Part shown: piece by piece, positions 7,004 through 15,586 of the stretch
How the letters are laid out: each line of letters begins with the position of its first letter
How positions within the stretch are numbered: position 1 is the stretch's first letter
DNA from: Heterotrichella gracilis
Taxonomy: Eukaryota > Sar > Xanthophyceae > Tribonematales > Xanthonemataceae
NCBI GenBank assembly: GCA_032358255.1
Contig: JAULBX010011099.1
Coordinates: forward strand, 62,001-126,000
DNA: 64,000 nucleotides
Reading direction: 5' to 3'
The notes under the pieces: model-generated
Told to the model about the DNA's origin: nothing
The model's input: the letters and a program-made list of their open reading frames with translations, nothing else
Databases searched by the model: none
Program-made: the position numbers and the translations under genes

Positions 7004-8776
7004 TTAATCTTCTGCCCCAAAAATCTTAAGAATAAGCTCCTTGTTTTTTTCTGCAATGTTTTTTCGTTTAAGGCTGAGCTTTGGTGTAATTTCACCGGTC
7101 TCAACACCCCAAACAGCATTAATAAGCTGATATCGCTTCACTTGTTCAAAAGCGGCCAAGGTGGTATTTACTTTTTTAACATGATCAGCAATGATCTTTT
7201 TCAGATCTTCACTTTGCAGCATTTCATCATTTCCTTTCCACTCAATGTTCTGTTTTGCCAGATTATCTTTAATAAGGGTGAAACTCGGGATGATCAAAGC
7301 AGATGCAAATTTTTGACCTTCACCGATCACCATGCATTGCTCAATGTAACGCGATTCTTTCAACTTGTTTTCAATAGCCACCGGCGAAATGTATTTGCCG
7401 GAACTGCATTTGAAGATCTCTTTTTTTCTATCGGTTATTTTTAAGAATTTACCGTCAATTAAAGTGCCAATATCGCCGGTATGAAACCATCCTTCTTTGT
7501 CAATCACCTCTGCCGTTGCTTGCGGATTTTTATAATAGCCCATCATTAAACTCGGACCTTTCATTAATATTTCCCCATCTTCAGGAGCAATCTTAACCTC
7601 CGAATTTTCAATCACCTTTCCTACTGTTCCAAACTTGCGGTTTTCTTTTTCAAAACGATTCACCGACACCACTACACAGGTTTCAGTTAAACCATAACCT
7701 TGAAGACAATTAAGTCCGGCACAATAAAAGATACGCTCTAACCTTGGATTAAGAGCTGCTCCACCGCTTACTATTCCCCATACCTCTCCGCCAACCGCTT
7801 CACGCCATTTAGAGTAAACCAATTTATCGGCCAATTTTCGTTGTAATTCATATAAAAAACCATTCCCTTCCAACTCGTAACGTTCGGCCAAGGCCATGCT
7901 CCAATCAAATATTTTCTTTTTAAATCCGCTTAACTGCTCACCGGTGCTGGTTATTTTATCTAACACGCGTTCTAACACACGGGGAACTGCCACAAATATT
8001 TGAGGATGGATCTCTCGGCAGTTATCTCCAATTTTTTCAAAATTTTCTGCATAATAAATGCTCACCCCCTGATATAAATACAAGGTATTGAGAAAACGTT
8101 CGTACACATGATTGAGCGGAAGAAAACTCAAAGCCTTCCATTTATTCGTGAAGGGGGCGATGTGTTGAACAATGAGGACATTACTCACCAGGTTTTTATG
8201 TGAGATCATCACTCCTTTTGGTTGCCCGGTTGTGCCGGAAGTATATAATAAGGTAAGAAGATCTGTTTCTACAATTTTATCTTTAATGTCCTTAATTTTA
8301 TCAAGCATATGGTTTTGTTTTCCAAGTTCAATAAATTCGGAGAACGGTTTAACGCCCTCTATGTCTTGAAAAGTAAATACGTAACGTAAATGCTTTAACT
8401 CATTTTCTATGGAAGCAATCTTTTTCCAGGTTGCTTTATCAGAAATAAAAATGATTTTTGCTTCGCAGTGATTTAAAATATATTTCAGGTCGTCGTTACT
8501 AATGGTTGGAAAAATGGGAGCCGTAGGCATGGCTACTTGTTGAGATCCGTAATCCACATAATTCCATTGCGGACAATTCCCGGCCATAATAGCAACCACA
8601 TCGCCGGGCACCAGTCCTAATTTTAGTAAAGCCGAACCGGTATATTCAGCGCCTTTAACCAGGTCGTCTAAACTATAATTCACCCATGTTTTGTTTTCTT
8701 TGGCGTTTAAAAGATCTGTTTTTGGAGCATAGGTTTTTAGTCTCTCCAAAATGTCGAATACCCGTTTAATTTCCAT
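7004..8776 (-). CDS. Long-chain fatty acid-CoA ligase (AMP-forming)
   Basis: 590 residues, normal for long-chain acyl-CoA synthetases. It activates fatty acids to acyl-adenylates and then acyl-CoA. The ANL-family motifs are complete: P-loop LLYTSGTTGQPKG (about 177-189), the QGYGLTET adenine-binding motif, GWFHTGDIG, and the hinge/catalytic lysine region DRKKEIFKCSSGKYISP. No signal peptide is present; probably cytoplasmic and membrane-peripheral. It is transcribed leftward on its own, divergent from hldD. Fits with the enoyl-CoA hydratase, desaturase and PlsC genes elsewhere in the window, but they are not one operon. Confidence 0.92.
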   Translation of the reverse strand: MEIKRVFDILERLKTYAPKTDLLNAKENKTWVNYSLDDLVKGAEYTGSALLKLGLVPGDVVAIMAGNCPQWNYVDYGSQQVAMPTAPIFPTISNDDLKYILNHCEAKIIFISDKATWKKIASIENELKHLRYVFTFQDIEGVKPFSEFIELGKQNHMLDKIKDIKDKIVETDLLTLLYTSGTTGQPKGVMISHKNLVSNVLIVQHIAPFTNKWKALSFLPLNHVYERFLNTLYLYQGVSIYYAENFEKIGDNCREIHPQIFVAVPRVLERVLDKITSTGEQLSGFKKKIFDWSMALAERYELEGNGFLYELQRKLADKLVYSKWREAVGGEVWGIVSGGAALNPRLERIFYCAGLNCLQGYGLTETCVVVSVNRFEKENRKFGTVGKVIENSEVKIAPEDGEILMKGPSLMMGYYKNPQATAEVIDKEGWFHTGDIGTLIDGKFLKITDRKKEIFKCSSGKYISPVAIENKLKESRYIEQCMVIGEGQKFASALIIPSFTLIKDNLAKQNIEWKGNDEMLQSEDLKKIIADHVKKVNTTLAAFEQVKRYQLINAVWGVETGEITPKLSLKRKNIAEKNKELILKIFGAED

Positions 8777-8888
8777 TAGTCTAAGTTGGGAGTTAATATT
8801 GAGAAATCAAAATATTTGCTTTACAAACGAACGGTTTGAATAGCTAAAATATTCGCTTTGAAGACAATCGCCTTCCTAAAAAAATATG

Positions 8889-8896
8889 TAACTTTG
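8889..8896 (+). promoter_or_regulatory. Putative -7 box (TAACTTTG) of hldD
   Basis: TAACTTTG fits the Bacteroidota TAnnTTTG -7 consensus and ends 14 bases before the hldD start at 8911. A TTTG exists upstream (8857-8860), but its 28-base spacing is too long to be a normal -33 box. Confidence 0.4.
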
Positions 8897-8910
8897 ATTA
8901 TTAAACGCTT

Positions 8911-9876
8911 ATGATCGTAATAACAGGTTCGGCAGGTTTTATTGGAAGCTGTCTGGTTTCAAAATTTAATTCAGAAGGGATTTCTGATTTAATAGTAGTT
9001 GATGATTTTTCGAAAATTGAAAAGGAAAAAAATTCTGAAGGCAAAAACATCCATCAAAAAATAGAACGTAGTGTGTTTGTTGATTGGTTCAAAAACAACG
9101 CCTCAAAAGTTACGCATGTCATACATATTGGCGCACGCACCGATACCACAGAGTTTAATGTGGAACTTTTTAATGAACTTAATTTAAATTATACCAAAGC
9201 ACTCTGGAATTGTTGTGCCGAGCATCACATCCCTTTTATTTACGCCTCTTCGGCTGCCACCTATGGTTTAGGTGAACATGGATACACAGATGATGAATCT
9301 AAAATTCCACTTTTAAAACCGCTCAACCCTTATGGTGACAGCAAAAATGATTTTGATAAATGGGCATTGACCCAAACTCAAGCTCCTCCAAATTGGCAGG
9401 GCTTAAAGTTCTTTAATGTGTATGGTCCGAATGAATACCACAAAGGACGCATGGCTTCGGTTATTTTTCATTCATTTAACCAAATTAAGAAGGCAGGTTT
9501 TGTCAAATTATTTCGTTCTCATAATCCCAATTACAGCGATGGTGGACAATTACGTGACTTTGTGTATGTAAAAGATGTGGTGAATGTGATCTGGTTCTTA
9601 TTTTCTAAACAACCTAAAAGCGGCATTTATAATTTAGGCAGCGGCAAAGCCCGTACCTTTTTAGATCTAGCAAAAGCTACCTTTTCAGCGCTAAACCTTG
9701 AGCCTAAAATTGAATTCATCGACACACCCATTGATATTCGTGATAAATACCAATATTTTACGGAGGCTGATATGCGTAAACTTATTTCAGTTGGGTATGA
9801 CAAAGCATTTACATCTTTGGAAGAAGGTGTTTCTGATTACGTGAAGAACTATCTGAATACCGGCAACTATTTATAA
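8911..9876 (+). CDS. hldD: ADP-L-glycero-D-manno-heptose 6-epimerase
   Basis: 321 residues, full length for HldD/RfaD. It is an extended SDR enzyme that inverts C6 of ADP-D-glycero-manno-heptose to give the L-glycero form used in the LPS inner core. The N-terminal Rossmann motif is GSAGFIGS (residues 6-13). The active-site regions are YASSAATYG and NPYGDSKNDFDKW (YxxxK), followed by the substrate-recognition segment FFNVYGPNEYHKGRMASV. Divergent from the acyl-CoA ligase and convergent with the methyltransferase at 9882. Together with lpxK at the right edge it indicates a normal heptose-containing LPS. Confidence 0.93.
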   Translation: MIVITGSAGFIGSCLVSKFNSEGISDLIVVDDFSKIEKEKNSEGKNIHQKIERSVFVDWFKNNASKVTHVIHIGARTDTTEFNVELFNELNLNYTKALWNCCAEHHIPFIYASSAATYGLGEHGYTDDESKIPLLKPLNPYGDSKNDFDKWALTQTQAPPNWQGLKFFNVYGPNEYHKGRMASVIFHSFNQIKKAGFVKLFRSHNPNYSDGGQLRDFVYVKDVVNVIWFLFSKQPKSGIYNLGSGKARTFLDLAKATFSALNLEPKIEFIDTPIDIRDKYQYFTEADMRKLISVGYDKAFTSLEEGVSDYVKNYLNTGNYL

Positions 9877-9881
9877 GTGTT

Positions 9882-10523
9882 TTACTGAGCTCCTAATTTT
9901 TTGGCGATCAATATCAGATCGATGACTTTGCTGCCATTGGTTTGAACAGATTCTACCCGTTCGGTGAACACCAGTTCAAATCCTGCTTCCACTAAGATCC
10001 CCTTCAAATCTTTTTCAGTGTAAAAATGCATAAAGATCTCATCTCCCTGACTGCCTTTTTTAAACTCAGACTTAGAATAATCATCCTCCATGGTACTCAG
10101 GTAAAGTAATCCATTTGCCGAAAGAAGTTTTGAAGCATCACGTATCAACTTATGCGTTTCTTCCATAGAAAGATAAGGCAAACAAAATCCACACATAATG
10201 CCATGAAAAGTTTGTTCAAGCTGACTGATCTCTCTGGCATCCAATAATTGAAAACGAGCAATGGGATTATTTTGTTTGGCCAATTCCAGCATGTTTGGAG
10301 AAAGATCGGTTCCAAGAATTTGAAGATCGCTCCTTTGACTTAAAAGGTATTTAGTAATATTCCCAGGACCGCAAGCGAGTTCAAGAATTTGGGCTTGTTT
10401 GAAATCGATCGAACGACAAAAAAAATTTAAGGACTGATGATACAAACTCACATCCATAAACTTGCCCTCATACTCCCGAGCGTATTTATTAAAAAGGGCA
10501 ACTGCCTGTTTCGAATGATCCAT
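9882..10523 (-). CDS. Class I SAM-dependent methyltransferase
   Basis: 213 residues from the ATG at 10523; an upstream GTG at 10547 would add eight residues (WINFNYL) and seems less likely. The Rossmann-fold motif I is ILELACGPGNITKYLL, motif II carries ILGTDLSPNMLELAK, and a LLDAREIS segment follows for adenine contact. The N-terminus (HSKQAVALFNKYAREYEGKFMDV) resembles the ubiquinone/menaquinone- and Tam-type methyltransferases. The substrate cannot be told. Convergent with hldD, five bases apart. Confidence 0.8.
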   Translation of the reverse strand: MDHSKQAVALFNKYAREYEGKFMDVSLYHQSLNFFCRSIDFKQAQILELACGPGNITKYLLSQRSDLQILGTDLSPNMLELAKQNNPIARFQLLDAREISQLEQTFHGIMCGFCLPYLSMEETHKLIRDASKLLSANGLLYLSTMEDDYSKSEFKKGSQGDEIFMHFYTEKDLKGILVEAGFELVFTERVESVQTNGSKVIDLILIAKKLGAQ

Positions 10524-10634
10524 GAGATAGTTAAAATTAATCCACACAAAAATAGAACATAAATAAGAATACGCCGACTCAAATTAATTGCTTATAAAAA
10601 GTGGAATTTCTGTTTTCTTTGCCTAAATTTAAAT

Positions 10635-13058
10635 ATGAAAAAAAATAACATTCTTCATACACCTCTCTTTTTGTTAGGCTTATTGCTTTGTTTTTCTCCG
10701 GGATCTGTGCTAGCACAAAACAATGCCTCCGCCAATTCCATCTATTACAGTGCTGAAAACCTGCGCAGCGATACCTTTAATATTTTAAAATACACCATTG
10801 ATCTGGAAATAGGGACTACTTCTTCACCAAACATAAAAGGCAACACTCAAATTCGTTTGGCACCGAAACTTAATAATAGAACTTTTATTCGCTTTGATCT
10901 TTTAAAACTCACGGTTGATTCGGTAAAAGAAAACAACGCTTTGCTGACATATACCTATAATGACACCGTTTTAAAGGTCAATTTTGCGAGTCCAAAAAAC
11001 ACCATAGATACTTCTATTATTACAGTTTATTATAAAGGCGTCCCACAAATAGATGCCACCGGTTGGGGTGGATTTTATTTTGACAACACACAAAACGCAC
11101 AATACGCTTTTAATTTAGGAGTGGGTTTTGGCGCTAAACCGCATAACTACGGTCGTGTTTGGTTTCCTTGTTTTGATAATTTTGTGGAGCGCAGTAAATA
11201 TGAGTTTAATATTACCTCTGATACTTTGAGAAGAGCACATTGCAACGGACAACTTATTTCGGATGTGATCTCCGCTAACAAGCGCACTCGTAAATGGCAA
11301 TTGAATGAGGAAATCCCTACTTATTTAGTTTGTATGTCCTTGGCCAATTATACCCAAGTTAACTGGACAGTTAACACACTTACCGGAAATAAACCTATCA
11401 CCTTAGCAGCGGTTGCTTCAGATACCAGTGCCATGAAAGCAGGTTTTGTGAATTTAAAAAATTGCATTAACGGTTTTGAAAATTATTTTGGTCCTTATAA
11501 ATGGAATAAAGTGGGTTATTATTTAGTGCCCTTTAATGGCGGTGCCATGGAACACGCTACCAACATTGCCTATCCCCGATTTGCTGCCGGAAATTTAGCC
11601 TATGAAGAATTAATGGCGCATGAATTATCACATCACTGGTGGGGAAATTTGATCACCTGTGAAACACAAGAGGATATGTGGATCAACGAAGGCATGGCTA
11701 CTTTTAGTGCGTATATGTTTACCGAGTGGCAGTATGGTAAAACAAAAGCCTTAAACGACATTAAAACCGAACATGATAAACTGCTTCATTTTTTGCACAA
11801 AAACGAAGGTGGCTTCAGAGCCGTAAGTGGAGTGCCGCATAGTTTAACCTATGGCGACCATGTTTATAAAAAAGGCGCCGATGTGGCACATACCTTAAGA
11901 GGTTATATGGGAGATACCGCTTTTTTTAACGGAGCAAAATTTCTTATGCAACAAAAATCGTATCAAAGTATTAACAGCAATGAATTTCGTGATTTAATGC
12001 AAACCAGCAGTGGACAAAATTTGACCGATTTTTTTAATAACTGGATCTTTGCCGGCGGATGGTCTCATTTTTCGGTAGATTCCATCAAATACGTACAGCT
12101 TTCTGCCAATAGTTTTAATGCTATCGTTTCTATCAAACAAAAATTATTTGGAGCGCCGGCTTTGCATAACAATGTGCCTTTAGAATTAAGTTTTTTTAAA
12201 TCGGATTGGAGCAGGGTAGTGAGAAAAATTACCATGTCGGGTGCAAATGCCACCTTTACCGTAAATGTTCCTTACAGTGCTATTTACTGTGGACTTAATT
12301 ACGATTCAAAAATTAATGATGCCACATCTCATGAAGTAAAGGTGATAAAGGCTGTAAGCAATGTCACCTATAATTTGGGGAAATTATTTGTGAAAGTTCA
12401 GAACAAAGGAGCAGACTCTTCACTTTTGAGGGTGATACATAATTATGTGCGTCCGGATGCATTTAAATATAATCCCTTTCAGCACACCTTATCTGACCAG
12501 CATTATTGGAAAATAGAAGGAATTTTATCGAATGGATTTGAGAGCAAGATCCGTTTTAATTATGATGGTACTAAAACGAACGGTGGCACCTTTTCTTATT
12601 TAGACACACTTCTCACAGCGGTGAATGCCGATAACATCAATGTTTTTTACAGAAAAAATGCCGGCGATGAGTGGCAACTTGTTCAACCTTCTTTGCGATT
12701 TGCGACCGGAACCAAAACAGGATTTATTGAAATTGACACCTTAAAATTAGGGGAATATACCTTTGGAAATATTGGAGACACGACTTCAGTCGGTTGGAAG
12801 GAAAGCAGCATTCAAAAAATGGAACTAAAAGTTTATCCAAATCCCGCCAAACAAAATTGCATCATTGAGTTTAAAGAAAACCTCAACGCGAATTGTGATC
12901 TGCTGATCTATACCATGGAAGGGAAACTGGTGGTAAAGAAAACAGTGAATGCCAGTGTTTCTCAACTTGAACTCACTGAACTTTCAAGAGGCACCTACCT
13001 GTTAAAGCTCGAACAAAAAGGCAATCTCTTACATTCTCAAAAATTGATCGTTGAATAA
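10635..13058 (+). CDS. Secreted M1-family zinc metallopeptidase with T9SS type A sorting domain
   Basis: 807 residues. Signal peptide about 1-28 ending VLAQ. An M1 N-terminal beta domain (about 45-225) is followed by the exopeptidase motif GGAMEHATN and the zinc site HELSHHWWG (His329, Glu330, His333) with Glu352 in NEGMATF as third ligand (HExxH-x18-E), so the catalytic site is intact. A long beta-rich region follows. The last ~80 residues (LKVYPNPAKQN, TMEGKLV, LSRGTYLLKL, QKLIVE) form a type A CTD, which directs export across the outer membrane by the T9SS. Expected to be an extracellular or surface aminopeptidase. Convergent with the next gene, two bases apart. Confidence 0.92.
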   Translation: MKKNNILHTPLFLLGLLLCFSPGSVLAQNNASANSIYYSAENLRSDTFNILKYTIDLEIGTTSSPNIKGNTQIRLAPKLNNRTFIRFDLLKLTVDSVKENNALLTYTYNDTVLKVNFASPKNTIDTSIITVYYKGVPQIDATGWGGFYFDNTQNAQYAFNLGVGFGAKPHNYGRVWFPCFDNFVERSKYEFNITSDTLRRAHCNGQLISDVISANKRTRKWQLNEEIPTYLVCMSLANYTQVNWTVNTLTGNKPITLAAVASDTSAMKAGFVNLKNCINGFENYFGPYKWNKVGYYLVPFNGGAMEHATNIAYPRFAAGNLAYEELMAHELSHHWWGNLITCETQEDMWINEGMATFSAYMFTEWQYGKTKALNDIKTEHDKLLHFLHKNEGGFRAVSGVPHSLTYGDHVYKKGADVAHTLRGYMGDTAFFNGAKFLMQQKSYQSINSNEFRDLMQTSSGQNLTDFFNNWIFAGGWSHFSVDSIKYVQLSANSFNAIVSIKQKLFGAPALHNNVPLELSFFKSDWSRVVRKITMSGANATFTVNVPYSAIYCGLNYDSKINDATSHEVKVIKAVSNVTYNLGKLFVKVQNKGADSSLLRVIHNYVRPDAFKYNPFQHTLSDQHYWKIEGILSNGFESKIRFNYDGTKTNGGTFSYLDTLLTAVNADNINVFYRKNAGDEWQLVQPSLRFATGTKTGFIEIDTLKLGEYTFGNIGDTTSVGWKESSIQKMELKVYPNPAKQNCIIEFKENLNANCDLLIYTMEGKLVVKKTVNASVSQLELTELSRGTYLLKLEQKGNLLHSQKLIVE

Positions 13059-13060
13059 AA

Positions 13061-13927
13061 TTAAGGGATCACAATTAACTTTTGAGAGCTCTGTTTATTG
13101 TTAGCAGTGGTTTTTATAAAATAAACACCCGAAGACACTTGTTGAAAATTGAGCGCCTGAGTATAAACGCCCGCCTCTTCTTTTTGCAGGTGTAACAGTT
13201 TGATCACGGCACCATTCATGTTGACCAATTCTATGCGAACTTCGGAAGCTTCTTTTAAATAATAAGAGATCTGACTGATTTTTTCTGCCGGATTGGGAAA
13301 AACAGAAACACCGGAAAGCGGCAAAGAATTTAACTCAGGCACCGTCACACTGTTTGTGGTATCAAGCGGAACAGGAGCTGCTACCAGATTTAATGAAACT
13401 GGAGCGATCACAAAATCGCCGTTATCACCGTTGGCTCCATTAACCGCATTACCAATCGCATAAATAGTCGCGTCACCATTGGAAGGTGCTTTCCATTTAA
13501 ACGTAAACTGTGCACTCGTGCCATTTTTTGCAGTGGTGTGCACGGCATTTCGTTTGGCACCTGAATTTAAAAATTTAACGCCCGTGCCCGGAGCACTCAT
13601 CGTTCCGGAATTAGTGACAGAGGGTGTTAAGATCTCGCAACCAAAGCCATATTTAGAGAATCCACTGGCGGCTGTTTCAATGGTTATTTGATAGGTTGTA
13701 TCCGGTTGGTATTCTGTTTCCGAATTAATATTCACTGAAAATGCAGGAACCGCGGTAATGGTAATGCCCGAACTGGCACTTGAGCCCCCGCTATGGCAGT
13801 TAGCACAAGTTCCTTCTCCGGGCGAACCGGTGTAACCGGCTATGCCGCTACTACTTTTTTTAATAAAAGCTGAACTGCCAAGAATGGCGAGTAAAATCAA
13901 GGAAAAGGAGAGAAGACTTTTTTTCAT
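13061..13927 (-). CDS. Secreted choice-of-anchor V (Reeler-like) protein with CxxCH motif and T9SS type A sorting domain
   Basis: 288 residues. Signal peptide about 1-20 (MKKSLLSFSLILLAILGSSA). Right after it, GYTGSPGEGTCANCHSGG contains a CxxCH motif (Cys41, Cys44, His45), the signature of covalent c-type haem attachment or a metal site. A beta-sandwich follows (about 50-185: TYQITIETAASGFSKYGFGCEIL, AQFTFKWKAPSNGDATIYA), matching the choice-of-anchor V/Reeler pattern. The C-terminus (VSVFPNPAEKIS, MNGAVIKLL, VSSGVYFIKT, QKLIVIP) is a type A CTD. Surface or secreted; function unknown. Haem binding is not proven, because this family uses the CxxCH position widely. Confidence 0.8.
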   Translation of the reverse strand: MKKSLLSFSLILLAILGSSAFIKKSSSGIAGYTGSPGEGTCANCHSGGSSASSGITITAVPAFSVNINSETEYQPDTTYQITIETAASGFSKYGFGCEILTPSVTNSGTMSAPGTGVKFLNSGAKRNAVHTTAKNGTSAQFTFKWKAPSNGDATIYAIGNAVNGANGDNGDFVIAPVSLNLVAAPVPLDTTNSVTVPELNSLPLSGVSVFPNPAEKISQISYYLKEASEVRIELVNMNGAVIKLLHLQKEEAGVYTQALNFQQVSSGVYFIKTTANNKQSSQKLIVIP

Positions 13928-14006
13928 AAACGCTGGTCAAAATTAGATGTTGCAACAAATATATAACAATTTAGATAACAAAAACAGGTAAAATAAGTTC
14001 AGGCTA

Positions 14007-14768
14007 TCAGGCAATAATTTTAATCCAAGGAAATGGCGAGTCTTTTCGACGCAGCCACTTTGCCAAAAACCGATTCGGTTTATATAAATAGGAATGGGAA
14101 TAGTTTTGCAAAACATCCCAGGTATTATGGTGGTAATAGCTTGTCATGTTTTCTAACTTAAATTGACTAAAATGTTTTTTGGTGTTTTGTTGGGCGATTT
14201 GTTTTTGTTCTTGGGTATAAAACGGACTGTCAATAATATGTATTTCTCCACCGGCATTGAGCATAGAAAGGCATTTCGTGAGAATATCCCCGGCATTTTC
14301 AAAATACTGAAAAGAGGCACAGAAAATGATCAGATCAAATTTTGATTCCGGAAGCAGCTCATTTAGGATGTCGGCGTAATACCAGCGAATTCCGGCATCA
14401 GGAAATGCCAAGGCCGCTTGTTTTAGTTCCGTTAAATTAACATCAATGCCCACCACCTCATCCGAAGCAGATAAAAGATTGGTGAAAAAACCATTGCCGC
14501 AGCCTATATCCAGAATACGTTGAGGATGTTTTTTAGCTCTTAAATAGTTTAAAAACCTTGTGATGCTTTTTTTTCTAATTTGCCATAAAGCGCGATCCGC
14601 ATTATCTTCAGTATAATCAGGGAGTCTGCGTATTTGTTCCAAAGAAAGCACTCTGTTTTCTGAATGACGAAGTGCCAAATAATTTTTTTCAAAGTCACTG
14701 AATTTTTCAAGCGTGCTTTTGGAAACATATACCCCTTCAATTAACTCAAATGTGGAATCTTTTTGCAT
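14007..14768 (-). CDS. Class I SAM methyltransferase (cassette gene 5)
   Basis: 253 residues from the ATG at 14768 (MQKDSTFELIEG). A longer start at 14828 would overlap the upstream gene by 40 bases and is less likely. Motif I is RILDIGCGNGFFTNLL, followed by VVGIDVNLTELKQAAL, a DLIIFCASFQYFENA post-I region and GGEIHIIDSPFY. The C-terminus is basic (RFLAKWLRRKDSPFPWIKII) and may contact a membrane or a phosphate-containing substrate (inference). It is the last gene of a five-gene leftward cassette with radical SAM enzymes; the acceptor is unknown. Confidence 0.8.
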   Translation of the reverse strand: MQKDSTFELIEGVYVSKSTLEKFSDFEKNYLALRHSENRVLSLEQIRRLPDYTEDNADRALWQIRKKSITRFLNYLRAKKHPQRILDIGCGNGFFTNLLSASDEVVGIDVNLTELKQAALAFPDAGIRWYYADILNELLPESKFDLIIFCASFQYFENAGDILTKCLSMLNAGGEIHIIDSPFYTQEQKQIAQQNTKKHFSQFKLENMTSYYHHNTWDVLQNYSHSYLYKPNRFLAKWLRRKDSPFPWIKIIA

Positions 14769-14788
14769 TGAACCGAATTTATTATTAG

Positions 14789-15586
14789 CTACCTTTTTTC
14801 TAACGTGATCATATAATGGTCGCAACAATAGGTAAAAGGGAAAACAGAACCTATGAAAGCATCCACTTTACAAAGCCAGGCAAATAATTTGGGATAACGC
14901 TCTACAAAATTTTGATAAAATTCCGGAGGTACCGTAATAAACACACCCTTTAGAGTAAGCACTTTAAAATCTTTTTTCAGTGCCTTTATCACGTAACTTG
15001 GATTATAATAATAACAGGCAAAATAGGTTCCTTCAATATGAGCCGGTGTGTTTTTTTTAAACCGTCTGAAGGCGGTTTTAAATTTTCCTTTAAATGCCAT
15101 CACTAGTTCCCAGGGACAAATTTTTGGCATGATCATTAAGGTTACCTTTCCATTTTTAGAAAGTAATGGTGACAATTTTTGTAACACATCCTGTAAATCA
15201 TTCGTGCAGTTCAATCCGCCAAAATTTGATAGTATATAATCAAAGGGTCCTTCTTGAATGGTATCTATGTCATGAAAGGAGCAGCGTTTAGTTTGAATGT
15301 ATTTTGTCAACTTAGCCTCATCTATTTTTTTGTTTAGTTGCTCCAACATTCCGGGGGCATTGTCGGTGGCTAAAATAGTGTGACCTCGTTCCGCAAAAAA
15401 CATGGCATCTAATCCTGTTCCACAATTTAACTCTAAGATCTTACTGTTTGGTTTAAGTTGCGACGTGACTTCCTTTCTATAAACCGAACGCAGATATTCT
15501 GAGAGTTTGTTTTCGTCATTGAGTTTATCAAAGACAGTCGCTTGCTTTGAAAAGGCTTCACTCACATGTTCGCTATTTTCATCCAT
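14789..15586 (-). CDS. Class I SAM methyltransferase (cassette gene 4)
   Basis: 265 residues. Motif I ILELNCGTGLDAMFFAERG, acidic motif II ILATDNAPGMLEQL, and DYILSNFGGLNC as motif IV. A long C-terminal half (about 150-265) is basic and aromatic (WELVMAFKGKFKTAFRRFKK, YFACYYYNPSY) and ends with hydrophobic LFAWLCKVDAFIGSVFPF, suggesting membrane contact or a hydrophobic acceptor (inference). Its start overlaps the end of the B12-radical SAM gene by eight bases, so the two are translationally coupled. Only distantly similar to cassette gene 5. Confidence 0.82.
   Translation of the reverse strand: MDENSEHVSEAFSKQATVFDKLNDENKLSEYLRSVYRKEVTSQLKPNSKILELNCGTGLDAMFFAERGHTILATDNAPGMLEQLNKKIDEAKLTKYIQTKRCSFHDIDTIQEGPFDYILSNFGGLNCTNDLQDVLQKLSPLLSKNGKVTLMIMPKICPWELVMAFKGKFKTAFRRFKKNTPAHIEGTYFACYYYNPSYVIKALKKDFKVLTLKGVFITVPPEFYQNFVERYPKLFAWLCKVDAFIGSVFPFTYCCDHYMITLEKR

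Noticed and set aside
6953-7444. 163-codon plus-strand ORF
   Set aside because: Antisense to the 3' end of the acyl-CoA ligase gene; no family resemblance.
14768-14828. Extended N-terminus of the second cassette methyltransferase (MLRPLYDHVRKKV...)
   Set aside because: It would overlap the upstream gene by 40 bases and those residues read like its antiparallel tail; the ATG at 14768 is sufficient.
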